The notes: generated from the sequence alone by a model not told the origin. A stretch of 64,000 bases of DNA from Lachnospiraceae bacterium (GCA_022483465.1 JAKVNF010000001.1:1178001-1242000); one strand, 5' to 3'; counted from the first letter of the stretch, positions 17,021 through 27,328 are shown. Program-made: numbers and translations.

Positions 17021-17063
17021 GGAGCCCCAGGCCGGGACGATCTCCCTGGCCTGGGGCTCCTTT
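17021..17063. terminator. Strong palindromic hairpin
   Basis: GGAGCCCCAGGCC pairs perfectly with GGCCTGGGGCTCC; short A and T runs flank it on either side, so it could terminate in both directions. Confidence 0.6.
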
Positions 17064-17156
17064 GCCTTACCGTTATCCGCATTGCAGACGGCAGGAAGGA
17101 CAAATACTTGTAAAAATCGGAACTGGCATCGCGCAGCGGATTTCTCCCTGCGGCAT

Positions 17157-17202
17157 AAAAAAGGAGACAGGAGGGAAGAAGTTCTTCCCTTCTGTCTCCT
17201 GC
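17157..17202 (-). terminator. Terminator of lon
   Basis: On the minus strand GGAGACAG and AAGGGAAGAA pair with their complements, ending in TTTTTTT. Confidence 0.85.
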
Positions 17203-17235
17203 AGACATCGCAGCTGCGAAATCTCTCTTATAAAA

Positions 17236-19536
17236 TCAGATCACCTGCTCCAGCACGGGGCGATACGGAATGCCGACGGCGGTCAGCACGTCTGCCGCCT
17301 CCCGAACTGGGACGATGGTCAGCTTGTCCAGAACCTCCTGCTGTACGTCCTTCAGATCCTCCTGGTTGTCCGCCGGGATGAAGACCTTGGTGACGCCGGC
17401 CCGCTGGGCTGCCATCAGCTTCTCCGGCAGACCGCCGATGGCGGTCACCGCGCCGCGCAGGGACATCTCGCCCGTCATTGCGATGTGGCTGTCCACCGCA
17501 TGGCCGGTCACCAGCGAGGCGATGGCCGTGGTCAGGGTGATGCCGGCAGAGGGACCATCCTTCGGGACTGCCCCCTCCGGGACATGGATGTGCAGGTCGT
17601 TCTCCTCAAAGAGCTGCGCCTTCTCCGGGAACATGCTCTTCACCACGCTCACCGCGATCTGGGCTGACTCCTTCATCACATCGCCGAGCTTGCCGGTCAG
17701 GATCAGCTTGCCGGAGCCCTTGGTAAAGAGCGTCTCGATGTAGAGAATCTCGCCGCCCACCTGGGTCCAGGCAAGGCCGGTCACCACACCGGGCTTGGGG
17801 CTCTCGAGCACGCTGTCGTGGTGGACGGGATGCATGTCCAGCGCCTCCCGGAGCGAATCCTCGGTCACCGTGATCTGTGCCTTGGGGTCAGCGGAGATCT
17901 TCACCGCCGCCGTCCTGCAGAGGGTGTCGATCCGCTTGCGAAGGCCCCGGACACCGGCCTCCATCGTGAAGTCGGAGATGATCCTGCGGAGCACATCATC
18001 GTCCACTGCAAGCTGTCCCTTCGGGATGCCCATGGCCTCCATGGACTTCGGAAGCAGGTGCTTTTTCGCGATCTGGAGCTTCTCATCCGGCGTGTAGCCG
18101 CTGAACTGGATGACCTCCATCCGGTTCAGGAGCGGCTCCGGGATCGTGTCCGTCGTGTTTGCCGTGCAGATAAAAAACACGTTGGAGAGATCATAGGGCA
18201 CGTTCATGTAGTGATCCGTGAAGGTGTTGTTCTGCTCCGGATCCAGGACCTCCAAGAGGGCGCTGGCGGGATCGCCGTTGTAGGACTCTCCCAGCTTGTC
18301 CACCTCATCCAGCACCATCACCGGGTTGGAGACGCCACTCTTGGCAATGCCGTCCATGATGCGGCCGGGCATTGCGCCGATGTAGGTTCTGCGGTGGCCG
18401 CGGATATCTGCCTCATCCCGCACGCCGCCGAGGCTGACCCGGACGTACTTTCTTCCCAGGGCCCGGGCAATGCTCTTGCCGATGCTGGTCTTGCCGGTGC
18501 CGGGGGCACCCACAAACAACAGGATCGAGCCCTGTTGCTCCTTGCGCAGGTTCATGACGGCGATCTGCTGGATGATGCGCTGCTTGACCTTCTTGAGGCC
18601 GTAGTGGTCCTCATCCAGGATCTCCTGCGCCTTGCCCAGGTCGATGAAGGACTGCTCCTCCTTCTTCCAGGACAGGCCGGTCACGAAGTCCAGCCAGTCG
18701 TAGAGCATGCCGGCCTCCTGGCCGTCCTGCCCCTCCTGCTGCAGCCGGGAGAGAACCTTCCTGGCTTCCTTCCTGGCATCCTCGTTCATGCCGGACGCAT
18801 CGATCTTCTTTGCGAACTTCTGCACGTCGGAGACGTTCTCCGGGTGCAGCTCGTCCAGCTCCTTCTGCAGGTACTCCATCTGCCTGCGGATCGCCGCCTC
18901 ACGGTAGCGGTCCTGATACTCCTTCTGCTGGGAGGCGTTGGCCTCCCCGGTCACCTTGGCGACCTCCAGGTACTCATAGAGGATCTGCTCGAGCTTCTCG
19001 GTGCGCTTTGCCTCGGAGTCCTCCTCCAGGATCTGGTAGCGCTCCTCATTGGAGAGAGACAGCCAGGGCGAGACGCCAGCAGCGAGTGTCCCGATGGAGT
19101 TGATGTGCTCCGCATAGGCCTTGACCCAGGCGCCCCACTGATACCCCTCCGAGAGGGAGATGATCTCCTTCTTCAGGGCCTGGAGTTTCTGGTAGCTCGC
19201 GGTCTCATCCAGATCCTGGATGTCGCTGCGCCGCGAGAGCGTCAGGTCAATCGTGTGATCGCTGTTGACATAGGCGCTGTCCACGTTGACGCGGTTCATC
19301 GTCTTGATGCCGATGTATCCCTCCTGGTTGATCTCACTGACCACGCCCGACACGCCGATGGGATAGAAGCTCTCGTCGGTCCAGTCCTCCCGCTCCTTGG
19401 GCTCTTTCAGCACCAGGAGGGTGACCTTCTCGTTGAGGGCCACGCCCCGTCCGGCCAGCTTCTCGAAGTCCGGCGTCTGGAAATAGATGTCCGCATAGGG
19501 GACAATCAGCTTGTTATATACCGGTACCACCAACAT
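17236..19536 (-). CDS. lon: ATP-dependent protease Lon
   Basis: A 766-residue cytoplasmic AAA+ serine protease that degrades misfolded and regulatory proteins. The N-terminal substrate domain (about 1-190) is followed by a helical region, the AAA+ module with Walker A GAPGTGKTS (about 343) and Walker B VMVLDEVDK, and the C-terminal protease domain with the catalytic Ser in KDGPSAG (about 664) and Lys in GLPEKLMAA (about 706). AAGGAGG precedes the ATG. A sigma-A promoter (19658-19686) and a CIRCE element in the leader indicate HrcA control. It is divergent from a TetR gene. Confidence 0.95.
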   Translation of the reverse strand: MLVVPVYNKLIVPYADIYFQTPDFEKLAGRGVALNEKVTLLVLKEPKEREDWTDESFYPIGVSGVVSEINQEGYIGIKTMNRVNVDSAYVNSDHTIDLTLSRRSDIQDLDETASYQKLQALKKEIISLSEGYQWGAWVKAYAEHINSIGTLAAGVSPWLSLSNEERYQILEEDSEAKRTEKLEQILYEYLEVAKVTGEANASQQKEYQDRYREAAIRRQMEYLQKELDELHPENVSDVQKFAKKIDASGMNEDARKEARKVLSRLQQEGQDGQEAGMLYDWLDFVTGLSWKKEEQSFIDLGKAQEILDEDHYGLKKVKQRIIQQIAVMNLRKEQQGSILLFVGAPGTGKTSIGKSIARALGRKYVRVSLGGVRDEADIRGHRRTYIGAMPGRIMDGIAKSGVSNPVMVLDEVDKLGESYNGDPASALLEVLDPEQNNTFTDHYMNVPYDLSNVFFICTANTTDTIPEPLLNRMEVIQFSGYTPDEKLQIAKKHLLPKSMEAMGIPKGQLAVDDDVLRRIISDFTMEAGVRGLRKRIDTLCRTAAVKISADPKAQITVTEDSLREALDMHPVHHDSVLESPKPGVVTGLAWTQVGGEILYIETLFTKGSGKLILTGKLGDVMKESAQIAVSVVKSMFPEKAQLFEENDLHIHVPEGAVPKDGPSAGITLTTAIASLVTGHAVDSHIAMTGEMSLRGAVTAIGGLPEKLMAAQRAGVTKVFIPADNQEDLKDVQQEVLDKLTIVPVREAADVLTAVGIPYRPVLEQVI

Positions 19537-19561
19537 GGTTTGTTTCCTCCTTCAAATTTTG

Positions 19562-19588
19562 TCAGCACTCATCTTTGATGAGTGCCAA
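19562..19588 (-). promoter_or_regulatory. CIRCE element (HrcA operator) in the lon leader
   Basis: GCACTC (19565-19570), nine bases, then GAGTGC (19580-19585), matching the CIRCE core and spacing. It lies between the promoter and the lon ribosome binding site, a usual position for CIRCE. HrcA repression of lon is an inference. Confidence 0.8.
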
Positions 19589-19657
19589 TCCCAGAGTTAA
19601 AAGGAAAGCCCGCTTCGGGGCTTGCCAAAACCTTTACATTTGTCTAAGATTGTTGTG

Positions 19658-19686
19658 ATCATACTCCCAGCCTGGACAGTTGTCAA
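19658..19686 (-). promoter_or_regulatory. Sigma-A promoter of lon
   Basis: On the minus strand TTGACA (19681-19686) and TATGAT (19658-19663) with a 17-bp spacer. Confidence 0.7.
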
Positions 19687-19747
19687 GGTTCCGGTTCGGA
19701 GTTTATTTTTCTTTTAGAAATTTGATTGGAGGTGCAGATTTCAGCCC

Positions 19748-20290
19748 ATGTACAGAGGAAACAATCCCATCGCGCGCACATCCCAGCAGAACATCGCGGA
19801 CGCCCTGGTGCGCCTTCTCAAGCAGGAGCCCTACTCCTCCATCACGATCAGCGGGATATGCCGGGAGGCGGACGTCTCCCGGCAGACCTTCTACAGCCTC
19901 TTCTCCTCCCGGGAGAACATCGTCCTGTATCTGCTCGACACCTGTCACACCTTTGAGCCGGGGAAGGAGTGCAGCAACACCCTCTCCCTCTCCATCCTGA
20001 GCCGGGAGTACGCCGCCTACCTCATCGACAAGCGGGAGCTCCTGACCCTGCTGGAGCAGAACGACCTCATCTACCTGCTCCACGGGAGTCTCTACGACTC
20101 CTTCATCCAGTGCCCCTGCTTTCTGCGGGGCGAGACGCCGGCGCGGCGCGCCTTCTGCTCCGAGTTCATCGCCGGCGGGCTCTCGGGCATCGCCCGGATC
20201 TACGTGGAGCAGGGGACCGGCCTCTCCCAGGATGCCCTGACCGAGACCATCCGTGCCCTGTTCTCCGGGGAGATGTTCCCGGAAAAGTAG
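19748..20290 (+). CDS. TetR-family transcriptional regulator
   Basis: A 180-residue DNA-binding protein. The N-terminal TetR helix-turn-helix is seen at about 10-57, with ITISGICREADVSRQTFYSLF as its recognition region (quoted in part: SGICREADVSRQTFY). The C-terminal ligand or dimer domain is divergent and gives no clue to the effector. GGAGG lies upstream of the ATG. It is divergent from lon, so the two share a roughly 200-bp control region, but direct regulation of lon is not shown. Confidence 0.85.
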   Translation: MYRGNNPIARTSQQNIADALVRLLKQEPYSSITISGICREADVSRQTFYSLFSSRENIVLYLLDTCHTFEPGKECSNTLSLSILSREYAAYLIDKRELLTLLEQNDLIYLLHGSLYDSFIQCPCFLRGETPARRAFCSEFIAGGLSGIARIYVEQGTGLSQDALTETIRALFSGEMFPEK

Positions 20291-20438
20291 TCTGTGCCCC
20301 CGGAAAGCGTAAATTTTGTGTGAAATTGCGTGAAATTGCGCGACGGTTCTTTTGGAACCTGCCGCCGCGTGGTAGGATAGTTCCGAAGCGGATTTCGACA
20401 AAAATACATCCAGATGAAGAGAACGATACAGGGAAAAC

Positions 20439-20930
20439 ATGTTGGTGCAGAGAATTGAAAAGACTGCAGAGGGGGAACATGGGGGCGTCCGCATCACGTA
20501 TGCGGCGACCTGGCGCTATGACAGCGGCTTTGTCCTTTCCGCGGCGCAGGCGATCCTGGACAGCGACATGAAGGACCCCCGGGACGTGAAGCACCTGATC
20601 TGCGACGGAGAGGAGGTCACGTTCCTTGCGCGGGAGGCAGGGCTTATGCTCTCCAATCTTCCCCAAATCCAGAACTGCCAGACGCTCACCCTCTCCGGCA
20701 TCAGTAGGATCATGGAGGTACCAGTGACGTTCACCTTCCGGGCAGGGAGTGAGACGGTGCTCCTGGAGAGCCCCGCTGCGCGCTACTTTGCCAAGTACGG
20801 GGGCCACGTCTTTGACCGGTACCTGGACGGCATTGAGATCACCGCCTGGTGCGCGGTGGCCCTGAAGCGGGCGGCAGCGCAGAATGCCCCTGCGGATTCC
20901 AGCTCCGCAGAGGGGGAGACAACAGCATAA
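20439..20930 (+). CDS. Hypothetical protein, 163 residues
   Basis: Not recognised. The protein is soluble, mixed alpha/beta, without signal peptide or membrane segment, and ends in an Ala/Ser/Glu-rich tail. The ribosome binding site (AGGGAAA) is weak. Upstream, the 10-bp unit GTGAAATTGC is repeated in tandem around 20320-20340 and could be a regulatory site. Codon use agrees with the host genes, supporting a real gene. Confidence 0.6.
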   Translation: MLVQRIEKTAEGEHGGVRITYAATWRYDSGFVLSAAQAILDSDMKDPRDVKHLICDGEEVTFLAREAGLMLSNLPQIQNCQTLTLSGISRIMEVPVTFTFRAGSETVLLESPAARYFAKYGGHVFDRYLDGIEITAWCAVALKRAAAQNAPADSSSAEGETTA

Positions 20931-21063
20931 TACAAGCGGGCAGCTGCTTCCGGACCACCGGGGCACCTGCCCGCTTTTTGCAGGATTCCGATTGCCTTTC
21001 CGATTTTCCCGGGAGTATCATTCGGATGTTCCATTTGGCATTTTTGAGGAGGACAATGAGGTG

Positions 21064-21888
21064 ATGAGACATTTCAGGCAGCTGATGGCAGCGGCGGCAG
21101 CCGCGATTCTGACCGCGTCCCTGGCAGGCACACCGGTTCTGGCCGCAGGCAGCAGCACCCAGGCGTACATCGACGCAAACAACCGGGCGCTGGTCTCCTG
21201 CTACGGACACCCGCAGCTCTACAATGAGGACATCAACATCTATTACGGCCAGCACCGGCCCACATCCCTGGAGCGGGGCGGCACCGTCTACGCCGACAAG
21301 GGCCGCACCCAGGTGGACCCCCACCTCGGCTTCTACACGGAGGACTACATCTGGACCTATGATGCGGCCGGAAACCTGGCCCACACCGACGGATCCCTGG
21401 GAGATGCGGGCAGCTTCGCCTATGACGCGTCCGGCTATGTCCTCGCCGCGGCCAATGCGGACACCGACGGCACCCTCACCCAGACATCCCTGACCTACAC
21501 CTACAACGAGGCGGGCCAGATCACCGGCATGACATCGACCAGCAGCGAGTGGGTCAACACCTTCACCTATGACCAGTACGGGCGGATCTCCGACATGAAC
21601 GGCACCACCCAGGACGGGCACACCAGCAACAACCACTACACCTACAAGAACAACCGGCTGGTGAAGGCGGTGTACACCAATGACGGCGCGATCACGCTCC
21701 AGAGAAACTACACCTACAACAGCGCAAAGCAGCTCACCAAGGTCACGGGGAGCGACGGGACCGAGTTTACCTACACCTACAACGCCGACGGCTCCCTGGC
21801 ATCCTGCCACGAGTACTACGCGATCGCACCCCAGGAGGAGGGCGATGCGGTGACCTACGCCGACGAGTACTACAACTACAGCTACTGA
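21064..21888 (+). CDS. Secreted YD-repeat protein
   Basis: A 274-residue protein with a clear Sec signal peptide (MRHFRQLM, an Ala-rich core and likely cleavage after VLAA near residue 28). The mature part holds several YD/Rhs-type repeats of the form YTYNxxGQITG or FTYDQYGRISD. Unlike large Rhs toxins it is short and has no toxin tip or membrane anchor, so an extracellular binding role is more likely. GAGGAGG precedes the start; a GTG at 21061 is equally possible. A terminator follows. Confidence 0.75.
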   Translation: MRHFRQLMAAAAAAILTASLAGTPVLAAGSSTQAYIDANNRALVSCYGHPQLYNEDINIYYGQHRPTSLERGGTVYADKGRTQVDPHLGFYTEDYIWTYDAAGNLAHTDGSLGDAGSFAYDASGYVLAAANADTDGTLTQTSLTYTYNEAGQITGMTSTSSEWVNTFTYDQYGRISDMNGTTQDGHTSNNHYTYKNNRLVKAVYTNDGAITLQRNYTYNSAKQLTKVTGSDGTEFTYTYNADGSLASCHEYYAIAPQEEGDAVTYADEYYNYSY

Positions 21889-21910
21889 GCGAAGCAGAGG
21901 CTCCCATCAG

Positions 21911-21948
21911 ACAGGCCCTTCCGGAAAACCCGGAGGGCCTGTTTTTTT
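21911..21948 (+). terminator. Terminator of the YD-repeat gene
   Basis: ACAGGCCCTTCCGG pairs with CCGGAGGGCCTGT, followed by a T run. Confidence 0.85.
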
Positions 21949-21957
21949 CGGGAATGC

Positions 21958-22008
21958 GAAAAAGGGCTGTCCCCCGGCACGCGGTGTGCCATGGGGACAG
22001 CCCTTTCT
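21958..22008 (-). terminator. Terminator of the phosphoketolase gene
   Basis: On the minus strand AAAGGGCTGTCCCC pairs with GGGGACAGCCCTTT, ending in T residues. Confidence 0.8.
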
Positions 22009-22035
22009 TACTTACTGCTTTGTGATGTCAGCGGC

Positions 22036-24423
22036 TCAGTTGCGCTCCCATCTCCAGTCGCGGATCTCCGGAAGATCCTGGCCGTACTCGTGGATGTACT
22101 GCTTGTGCTCCACCAGGCGGTCACTCATCTTCTGATACAGGTAGGCGCCGCGGTTTCCAAGGCCGGGCAGGAGCTTTAACGCATCCTGGACCAGGTGGAA
22201 GCGGTCGATGTCGTTCTGCACACGGACATCGAAAGGCGTCGTGATGGTGCCCTCCTCCTTGTAGCCGCGCACGTGCATCAGGCGGTTGTTGTGGCGGCGG
22301 TAGGTGAGCTCATGGATCAGCGTCGGATAGCCATGGAAGTTGAAGATCACCGGCTTGTCCTTCGTGAACAGCATGTCGTACTCCGCATCGGTCAGGCCGT
22401 GCGGGTGCTCGGTGGAGGGCTGCAGCTTGAACAGGTCGACCACGTTGATGAAGCGGATCTTCACCTCCGGGAGCTCCCGGTTGAGGATGTCAACTGCTGC
22501 CAGGGCCTCGAGGGTCGGAGTCTCACCGGCGCAGGCGAAGACGATATCCGGCTCCTGACCCTGGTCGTTGGATGCCCACTCCCAGATGCCGATGCCCTGG
22601 GTGCAGTGGCGGACCGCCTCGTCCATGGACAACCACTGGGGCCGCTCGTGCTTGGAGGCGATGATCACGTTCACGTAGTTGCGGCTGCGGATGCAGTGAT
22701 CAAAGGTGGACAGCAGGGTGTTGGTGTCCGGAGGCAGATACAGGCGCACCACGTCTGCCTTCTTGTTGGCGATGTGGTCCATGAAGCCCGGATCCTGGTG
22801 GGTGAAGCCGTTGTGGTCCTGCTGCCAAACCGTGGAGCACATGATCAGGTTCAGGGAAGCGATCTTCTCTCTCCAAGGCAGCTGGTTGCAGACCTTGAGC
22901 CACTTGGCGTGCTGCGCAGCCATGGAGTCGATGATGCGGGAGAAGGCCTCATAGGTGTCAAAGAAGCCGTGGCGGCCGGTCAGCAGGTAGCCCTCCAGCC
23001 AGCCCTCGCACATGTGCTCGGAGAGCATGGAGTCCATGACTCTGCCGTCGGGATCCAGGTGGTCATCCTCGGGGGTGCGCATCGCGTTCCAGTCGCGGTT
23101 CGTCTCCTGGAAGACCGCGTTGAAGCGGTTGGAGTTGTTCTCATCCGGGGAGAAGATGCGGAAGTTGCGGCTCTTCTCGTTGAGCTTGAAGATATCCCGC
23201 ACGAACTTGCCCAGCTCGGTGGTGTCCTGTCCGTCCTTCTCGCCGTGCTTCTTGACCTCCACCGCATAGTCGCGGAAGTCCGGCAGCACCAGATCGTGCA
23301 GGAGCTTGCCGCCGTTGGCGTGGGGGTTGGCACCGATCCGGCGGTCCCCCTTCGGGGCCAGATCCCGGATCTCCTTGCGGAGCGTGCCGTTCTCGTCGAA
23401 GAGTTCCTCCGGATGGTAGCTGTGCAGCCAGTCGGAGAGGATCTGCAGGTGCTCCGGCTTGTCCATCATCACGGGCACCTGGTGTGCCAGGAAGTTGCCC
23501 TCGATGCGGTTGCCGTCGACGACCTTCGGGCCGGTCCATCCCTTGGGGGTGCGCAGGACGATCATCGGCCACACGGGTCTTGTGGTGTCACCGGTGGTTC
23601 TCGCATGCTCCTGGATGCCCTTGATTCGCTCGATCACCGTGTCCATGGTCTCTGCCATCTTGCGGTGCATCGTCATCGGGTCATCGCCCTCGACGAAGTA
23701 GGGCTCCCAGCCGCAGCCGTGGAAGAAGTTCACCAGCTCCTCATGGGAGAGCCGGCCGAAGACGGTGGGGTTGGCGATCTTGTAGCCGTTCAGGTTCAGG
23801 ATCGGCAGGACAGCGCCGTCGTGGACGGGGTTCAGGAACTTGTTGCTCTGCCAGCTGGTGGCCAGAGGGCCGGTCTCCGCCTCGCCGTCGCCGACGATCA
23901 CAGTGGCGATCAGGTCCGGGTTGTCAAACACCGCGCCGAAGCCGTGGGCGATGGAGTAGCCCAGCTCGCCGCCCTCGTGGATGGAACCGGGGGTCTCCGG
24001 AGCGCAGTGTGAGGGCACGCCGCCGGGGAAGGAGAACTGCTTGAACAGCTTCTGCAGGCCCGCCTCATCCTGGGTGATGTTCGGATAGACATCGGTGTAG
24101 GAGCCGTCCAGATAGTCGTTGGCGATGAAGAAGTTTCCGCCATGTCCGGGACCGGAGAGCAGGATCATGTCCAGATCATAGCGCTTGATCACACGGTTGC
24201 AGTGGACGAAGACGAAGTTCTGTCCGGGCACCGTCCCCCAGTGGCCGACGATCTTCTTCTTGACCATGTCCATCGTCAGTGGCTCCCGCAGCAGCGGGTT
24301 CTTCAGCAGGTACAGCTGGCAGGCGGACAGGTAGTTCGCCGCTCTCCAGTACTGGTTCATCCTGGTCAGCAGCTCGTCGGTGATGGGCCCCTTTTCCGGG
24401 ATGGTTGCGGTGGTATCGCTCAT
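22036..24423 (-). CDS. xfp: Phosphoketolase (xylulose-5-P / fructose-6-P)
   Basis: A thiamine-diphosphate enzyme of 795 residues that cleaves xylulose 5-phosphate (and often fructose 6-phosphate) with phosphate to acetyl-phosphate plus a shorter sugar phosphate. Signatures are GPGHGGNFF, the substrate-loop [20 protein letters not shown] (start of the motif) and the cofactor-binding GDGEAETGP. Length is full for the family. AGGAGGGAAA precedes the ATG. It is monocistronic with its own terminator and supplies acetyl-phosphate for ATP formation in a sugar-fermenting anaerobe. Substrate preference cannot be read from sequence. Confidence 0.95.
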   Translation of the reverse strand: MSDTTATIPEKGPITDELLTRMNQYWRAANYLSACQLYLLKNPLLREPLTMDMVKKKIVGHWGTVPGQNFVFVHCNRVIKRYDLDMILLSGPGHGGNFFIANDYLDGSYTDVYPNITQDEAGLQKLFKQFSFPGGVPSHCAPETPGSIHEGGELGYSIAHGFGAVFDNPDLIATVIVGDGEAETGPLATSWQSNKFLNPVHDGAVLPILNLNGYKIANPTVFGRLSHEELVNFFHGCGWEPYFVEGDDPMTMHRKMAETMDTVIERIKGIQEHARTTGDTTRPVWPMIVLRTPKGWTGPKVVDGNRIEGNFLAHQVPVMMDKPEHLQILSDWLHSYHPEELFDENGTLRKEIRDLAPKGDRRIGANPHANGGKLLHDLVLPDFRDYAVEVKKHGEKDGQDTTELGKFVRDIFKLNEKSRNFRIFSPDENNSNRFNAVFQETNRDWNAMRTPEDDHLDPDGRVMDSMLSEHMCEGWLEGYLLTGRHGFFDTYEAFSRIIDSMAAQHAKWLKVCNQLPWREKIASLNLIMCSTVWQQDHNGFTHQDPGFMDHIANKKADVVRLYLPPDTNTLLSTFDHCIRSRNYVNVIIASKHERPQWLSMDEAVRHCTQGIGIWEWASNDQGQEPDIVFACAGETPTLEALAAVDILNRELPEVKIRFINVVDLFKLQPSTEHPHGLTDAEYDMLFTKDKPVIFNFHGYPTLIHELTYRRHNNRLMHVRGYKEEGTITTPFDVRVQNDIDRFHLVQDALKLLPGLGNRGAYLYQKMSDRLVEHKQYIHEYGQDLPEIRDWRWERN

Positions 24424-24560
24424 GTTTCCCTCCTATAATGAAATGACTTTTATAAAATATCCTTACAGAATCATTAAATCCCAAATCGGCGCGCTGCGCA
24501 AGGTTACAAAGGACGAAATTCCAGCCAAGATTTGACAAAGTTTTATCAATCTTTGCGCGC

Positions 24561-24609
24561 AAAAAAAGGAGCACGGTGCGCGCCGCCATCCGGCCGCTGC
24601 CGTGCTCCC
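24561..24609 (-). terminator. Terminator of the class A PBP gene
   Basis: On the minus strand GGAGCACGG pairs with CCGTGCTCC across a long loop, followed by TTTTTTT. Confidence 0.75.
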
Positions 24610-24613
24610 CTCC

Positions 24614-27328
24614 TCAGGGTCCTGTGTTGTCCTGCACCGTGACGCCGGTGCCGGTGTCCGAATCCGTCCCGGCCGTGGAGGTGGAGGCTGCCGCATTCGC
24701 GGCGTCCAGCGCCGCCTGGGCCTGCTGTACCTGGGCCACTGCCGTGTTGTAGTTGTTGGTTGCCGTGTCCACCACGGACTGGGCATTGGCGATCTGCGCC
24801 GCGTCACCGCTGGCATTGGCGGCGTCCAGCGCCGCCTGCGCATCACTCAAGATCTGCGCCGCCGTCTGCTCGTTCTGGTTGGCCTCATCCAGGGCCTGCT
24901 GCTCCAAGGAGGTGGTGGTGTCCTGGGTGGTCTCCTCCTGCGGCTCCTCCTGCACGCTGCTCTGGTGGTAGGCCGCGCTGCAGGACTCCGTGGGGATCGT
25001 GTCCGTCGCGAAGTACTCGGTGATAGACGTGCTGTCGCACAGCCCCGCCACCGCCAGCTTCCCGGAGACCGTGCAGATCGTCGCCTGCTCCACGTCGGAG
25101 GGCTGGGTGAAGTCGGAGTAGTCCAGGTTTTCGTGGACCCGCTCCATCACCGCCTGCCAGATGATCTTGGCGATGCTGGCCTCCGAGCCGGAGAGGTTCG
25201 TGTTCTCGTCGTACCCCGCCCAGGTGGTGCAGGTGTAGTAGTTGGAAAAGCCCGCAAACCAGACGTCGTTCTCATCGGAGGTCGTTCCGGTCTTGCCGGC
25301 GACCGGGGTCTCAGAGATCTGGCACATGGTGCCGGTGCCGCTGGTCACCACGTCCTCCATAGCCGAGGTCAGAAGATAGGCCGTGGAGTCCCTGAGGACC
25401 GTGCGCGTCTTCTGGTTCGTGTTGTCCAGAATCACATTTCCATCGTGGTCCGTGATCTTCGTGTAGAACTTCGGCTCCATGTACACGCCGCCGTTGGCGA
25501 TCGTCGCATAGGCCGCGTTGAGCTCGATGTTTTTCACGCCGTTGGTGACGCCGCCCAGTGCCAGGGTCTGCCGCACGTCGGAGTAGATGCTCCCGTTGAT
25601 CTCCTCGTTGTCCACCAGGGTGGTGAAGCCGAAGTTCAGAAGGTACGCATAGCCCAGCTCCGGCGTGATGTCCGTCAGGCACTTGACCGCAATGATGTTC
25701 ATGGAATCCCGGATGGCGGTCCGGATCGTCGTGGTGCCCCGGTAGGCCTCCCCATACCAGTTGCGGACCGGGGTGCCGTCGGAGTAGGTGTAGGGCTCAT
25801 CCACGTAGGTGGTGGCCAGGGTCTTGCCCGCGGCGTCCAGAGCCGGGGCATAGGTGGAGACGATCTTGAAGGTGGACCCGGGCTGGCGCAGGGACTGCGT
25901 CGCCCGGTTCAGGGTGCGGGAAGCGGTCTTCTCGCCCCTGCCGCCTGCGATGGCAACCACATATCCCGTCCGCTGATCCTCCAGCGTCATGGAGATCTGG
26001 GGCTGGGGCATGACGTCGATGGTCTCCCCGAGGACCGTCTGGCCGTCGGACGTCATCGCCGCTTTGTAGTTGGCCGCCGCGGTATTGGCCGAGTCGGTGT
26101 CATAGAACAGCATACTGGTGCCCAGCCCCTGTTCCTGCCGCCAGGAGGCCATGTCCGAGGAGTCGTAGTTGTGCACGGTCCCGTCCGCATCCTCCACCGA
26201 GAGCCGGTAGTCCAGGTACCAGGTGGTGCCGCCGGGGTAGTTGTCCTCGTCGTTGACCTCCTCGTCCACGATGTTCTGGATCGCGGTGTTCTGGGTGGAA
26301 TAGATCTGGAGGCCGCCGGAGTAGAGCATCTGGTAGGCCTGGGTCTCGGTGTAGCCCACGTTCTGGAGGTCGGTGAGAACCTGGTCCGTCAGGGCATCCA
26401 CGAAGTAGGAGTTCACCTCGGTGTCGTCGGAGCTCTCGCTCTGGGTCAGCTGGATGCGCTCATAGGGGTTGTCCGCGATCGCCTCGTCGTACTGATCCTG
26501 GGTGATGTAGTCCTGCTCCAGCATCTTCTTGAGCACTTCCTGCTGGCGCTCCCGGTTGTTATCCGGGTTCGTGATCGGGTCATACCGCGTCGGATTCTGG
26601 GTGATGGCGGCCAGGACAGCGTCCTCCGAGAGGGTCAGCTGGGAACAGCTCTTCCCGAAGTAGCGGAGGGAGGCCGACTGCACGCCCAGGCAGTTGTTGC
26701 CCAGGTTGATGATGTTCAGGTAGTCGGTCAGGATCTCGTCCTTGGTCAGCTCCTTCTCGAGCTGCAACGCCAGGTACTGCTCCTGGATCTTGCGGCGCAC
26801 GCTCTGGGCGAAGGTCTCACTGGTCCAGTTCTCGAAGGCGCTGTTCTTGATCAGCTGCTGGGTGATCGTCGAGGCGCCCTCGTCAAATCTGCCGGTGGTG
26901 ATGCCCTTGACGATGGCGCGCAGGATGCCCTGGATGTCCACGCCGTTGTGCTTGTAGAAGCGCTCGTCCTCGATCGCCACAAAGGCGTGTTTGAGATCCG
27001 TCGGGATCATGTCCGAGGTGACCAGGATCCGGTTCGAGTCCGAGGAGACGAGCCGCGCGATCTGCTCTCCGTTGTCGTCGTAGACAAAGGTCGCATACCC
27101 CTTGCCGGTCATGGAGATGCTGGAGATGTCCGGGGCGTCGTCGATGATGCTCCGGTAGGCGCCGATCCCCGCCGAGATCAGCACCGACAGGATGCCGAGG
27201 ATGATCACCAGGATGGTGATCCGCGCCGTCTGCGACAGCCGGGAGCGCTTTCTCTTCTTTTTTACCCTGCCCGGCCGGCGGTTCTGCTCCCGGCCGTAGA
27301 CAGACTCTCTGGAATAATTGCCCTGCAC
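24614..27328 (-). CDS. Class A penicillin-binding protein (PBP1A-type)
   Basis: A bifunctional peptidoglycan glycosyltransferase/transpeptidase of 904 residues. A basic cytoplasmic tail and one transmembrane helix (about 36-58) precede the GT51 domain with the catalytic Glu in AIEDERFYKHNG and the STITQQL motif. The transpeptidase shows SxxK in GSTFK (about 485), SMN, and KTGT (about 677). The C-terminal about 150 residues are Gln/Ala/Asp-rich with imperfect repeats of AQxALDAANA, probably extended in the wall. The start is GTG at 27328, with AAAGGAAG upstream, not the longer frame to 27478. Confidence 0.93.
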   Translation of the reverse strand: MQGNYSRESVYGREQNRRPGRVKKKRKRSRLSQTARITILVIILGILSVLISAGIGAYRSIIDDAPDISSISMTGKGYATFVYDDNGEQIARLVSSDSNRILVTSDMIPTDLKHAFVAIEDERFYKHNGVDIQGILRAIVKGITTGRFDEGASTITQQLIKNSAFENWTSETFAQSVRRKIQEQYLALQLEKELTKDEILTDYLNIINLGNNCLGVQSASLRYFGKSCSQLTLSEDAVLAAITQNPTRYDPITNPDNNRERQQEVLKKMLEQDYITQDQYDEAIADNPYERIQLTQSESSDDTEVNSYFVDALTDQVLTDLQNVGYTETQAYQMLYSGGLQIYSTQNTAIQNIVDEEVNDEDNYPGGTTWYLDYRLSVEDADGTVHNYDSSDMASWRQEQGLGTSMLFYDTDSANTAAANYKAAMTSDGQTVLGETIDVMPQPQISMTLEDQRTGYVVAIAGGRGEKTASRTLNRATQSLRQPGSTFKIVSTYAPALDAAGKTLATTYVDEPYTYSDGTPVRNWYGEAYRGTTTIRTAIRDSMNIIAVKCLTDITPELGYAYLLNFGFTTLVDNEEINGSIYSDVRQTLALGGVTNGVKNIELNAAYATIANGGVYMEPKFYTKITDHDGNVILDNTNQKTRTVLRDSTAYLLTSAMEDVVTSGTGTMCQISETPVAGKTGTTSDENDVWFAGFSNYYTCTTWAGYDENTNLSGSEASIAKIIWQAVMERVHENLDYSDFTQPSDVEQATICTVSGKLAVAGLCDSTSITEYFATDTIPTESCSAAYHQSSVQEEPQEETTQDTTTSLEQQALDEANQNEQTAAQILSDAQAALDAANASGDAAQIANAQSVVDTATNNYNTAVAQVQQAQAALDAANAAASTSTAGTDSDTGTGVTVQDNTGP

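Noticed and set aside
17818-19578. 586-codon open frame opposite lon
   Set aside because: Composition rich in Leu, Val, His and Asp, typical of an antisense frame, and it covers the lon promoter side; no start signal.
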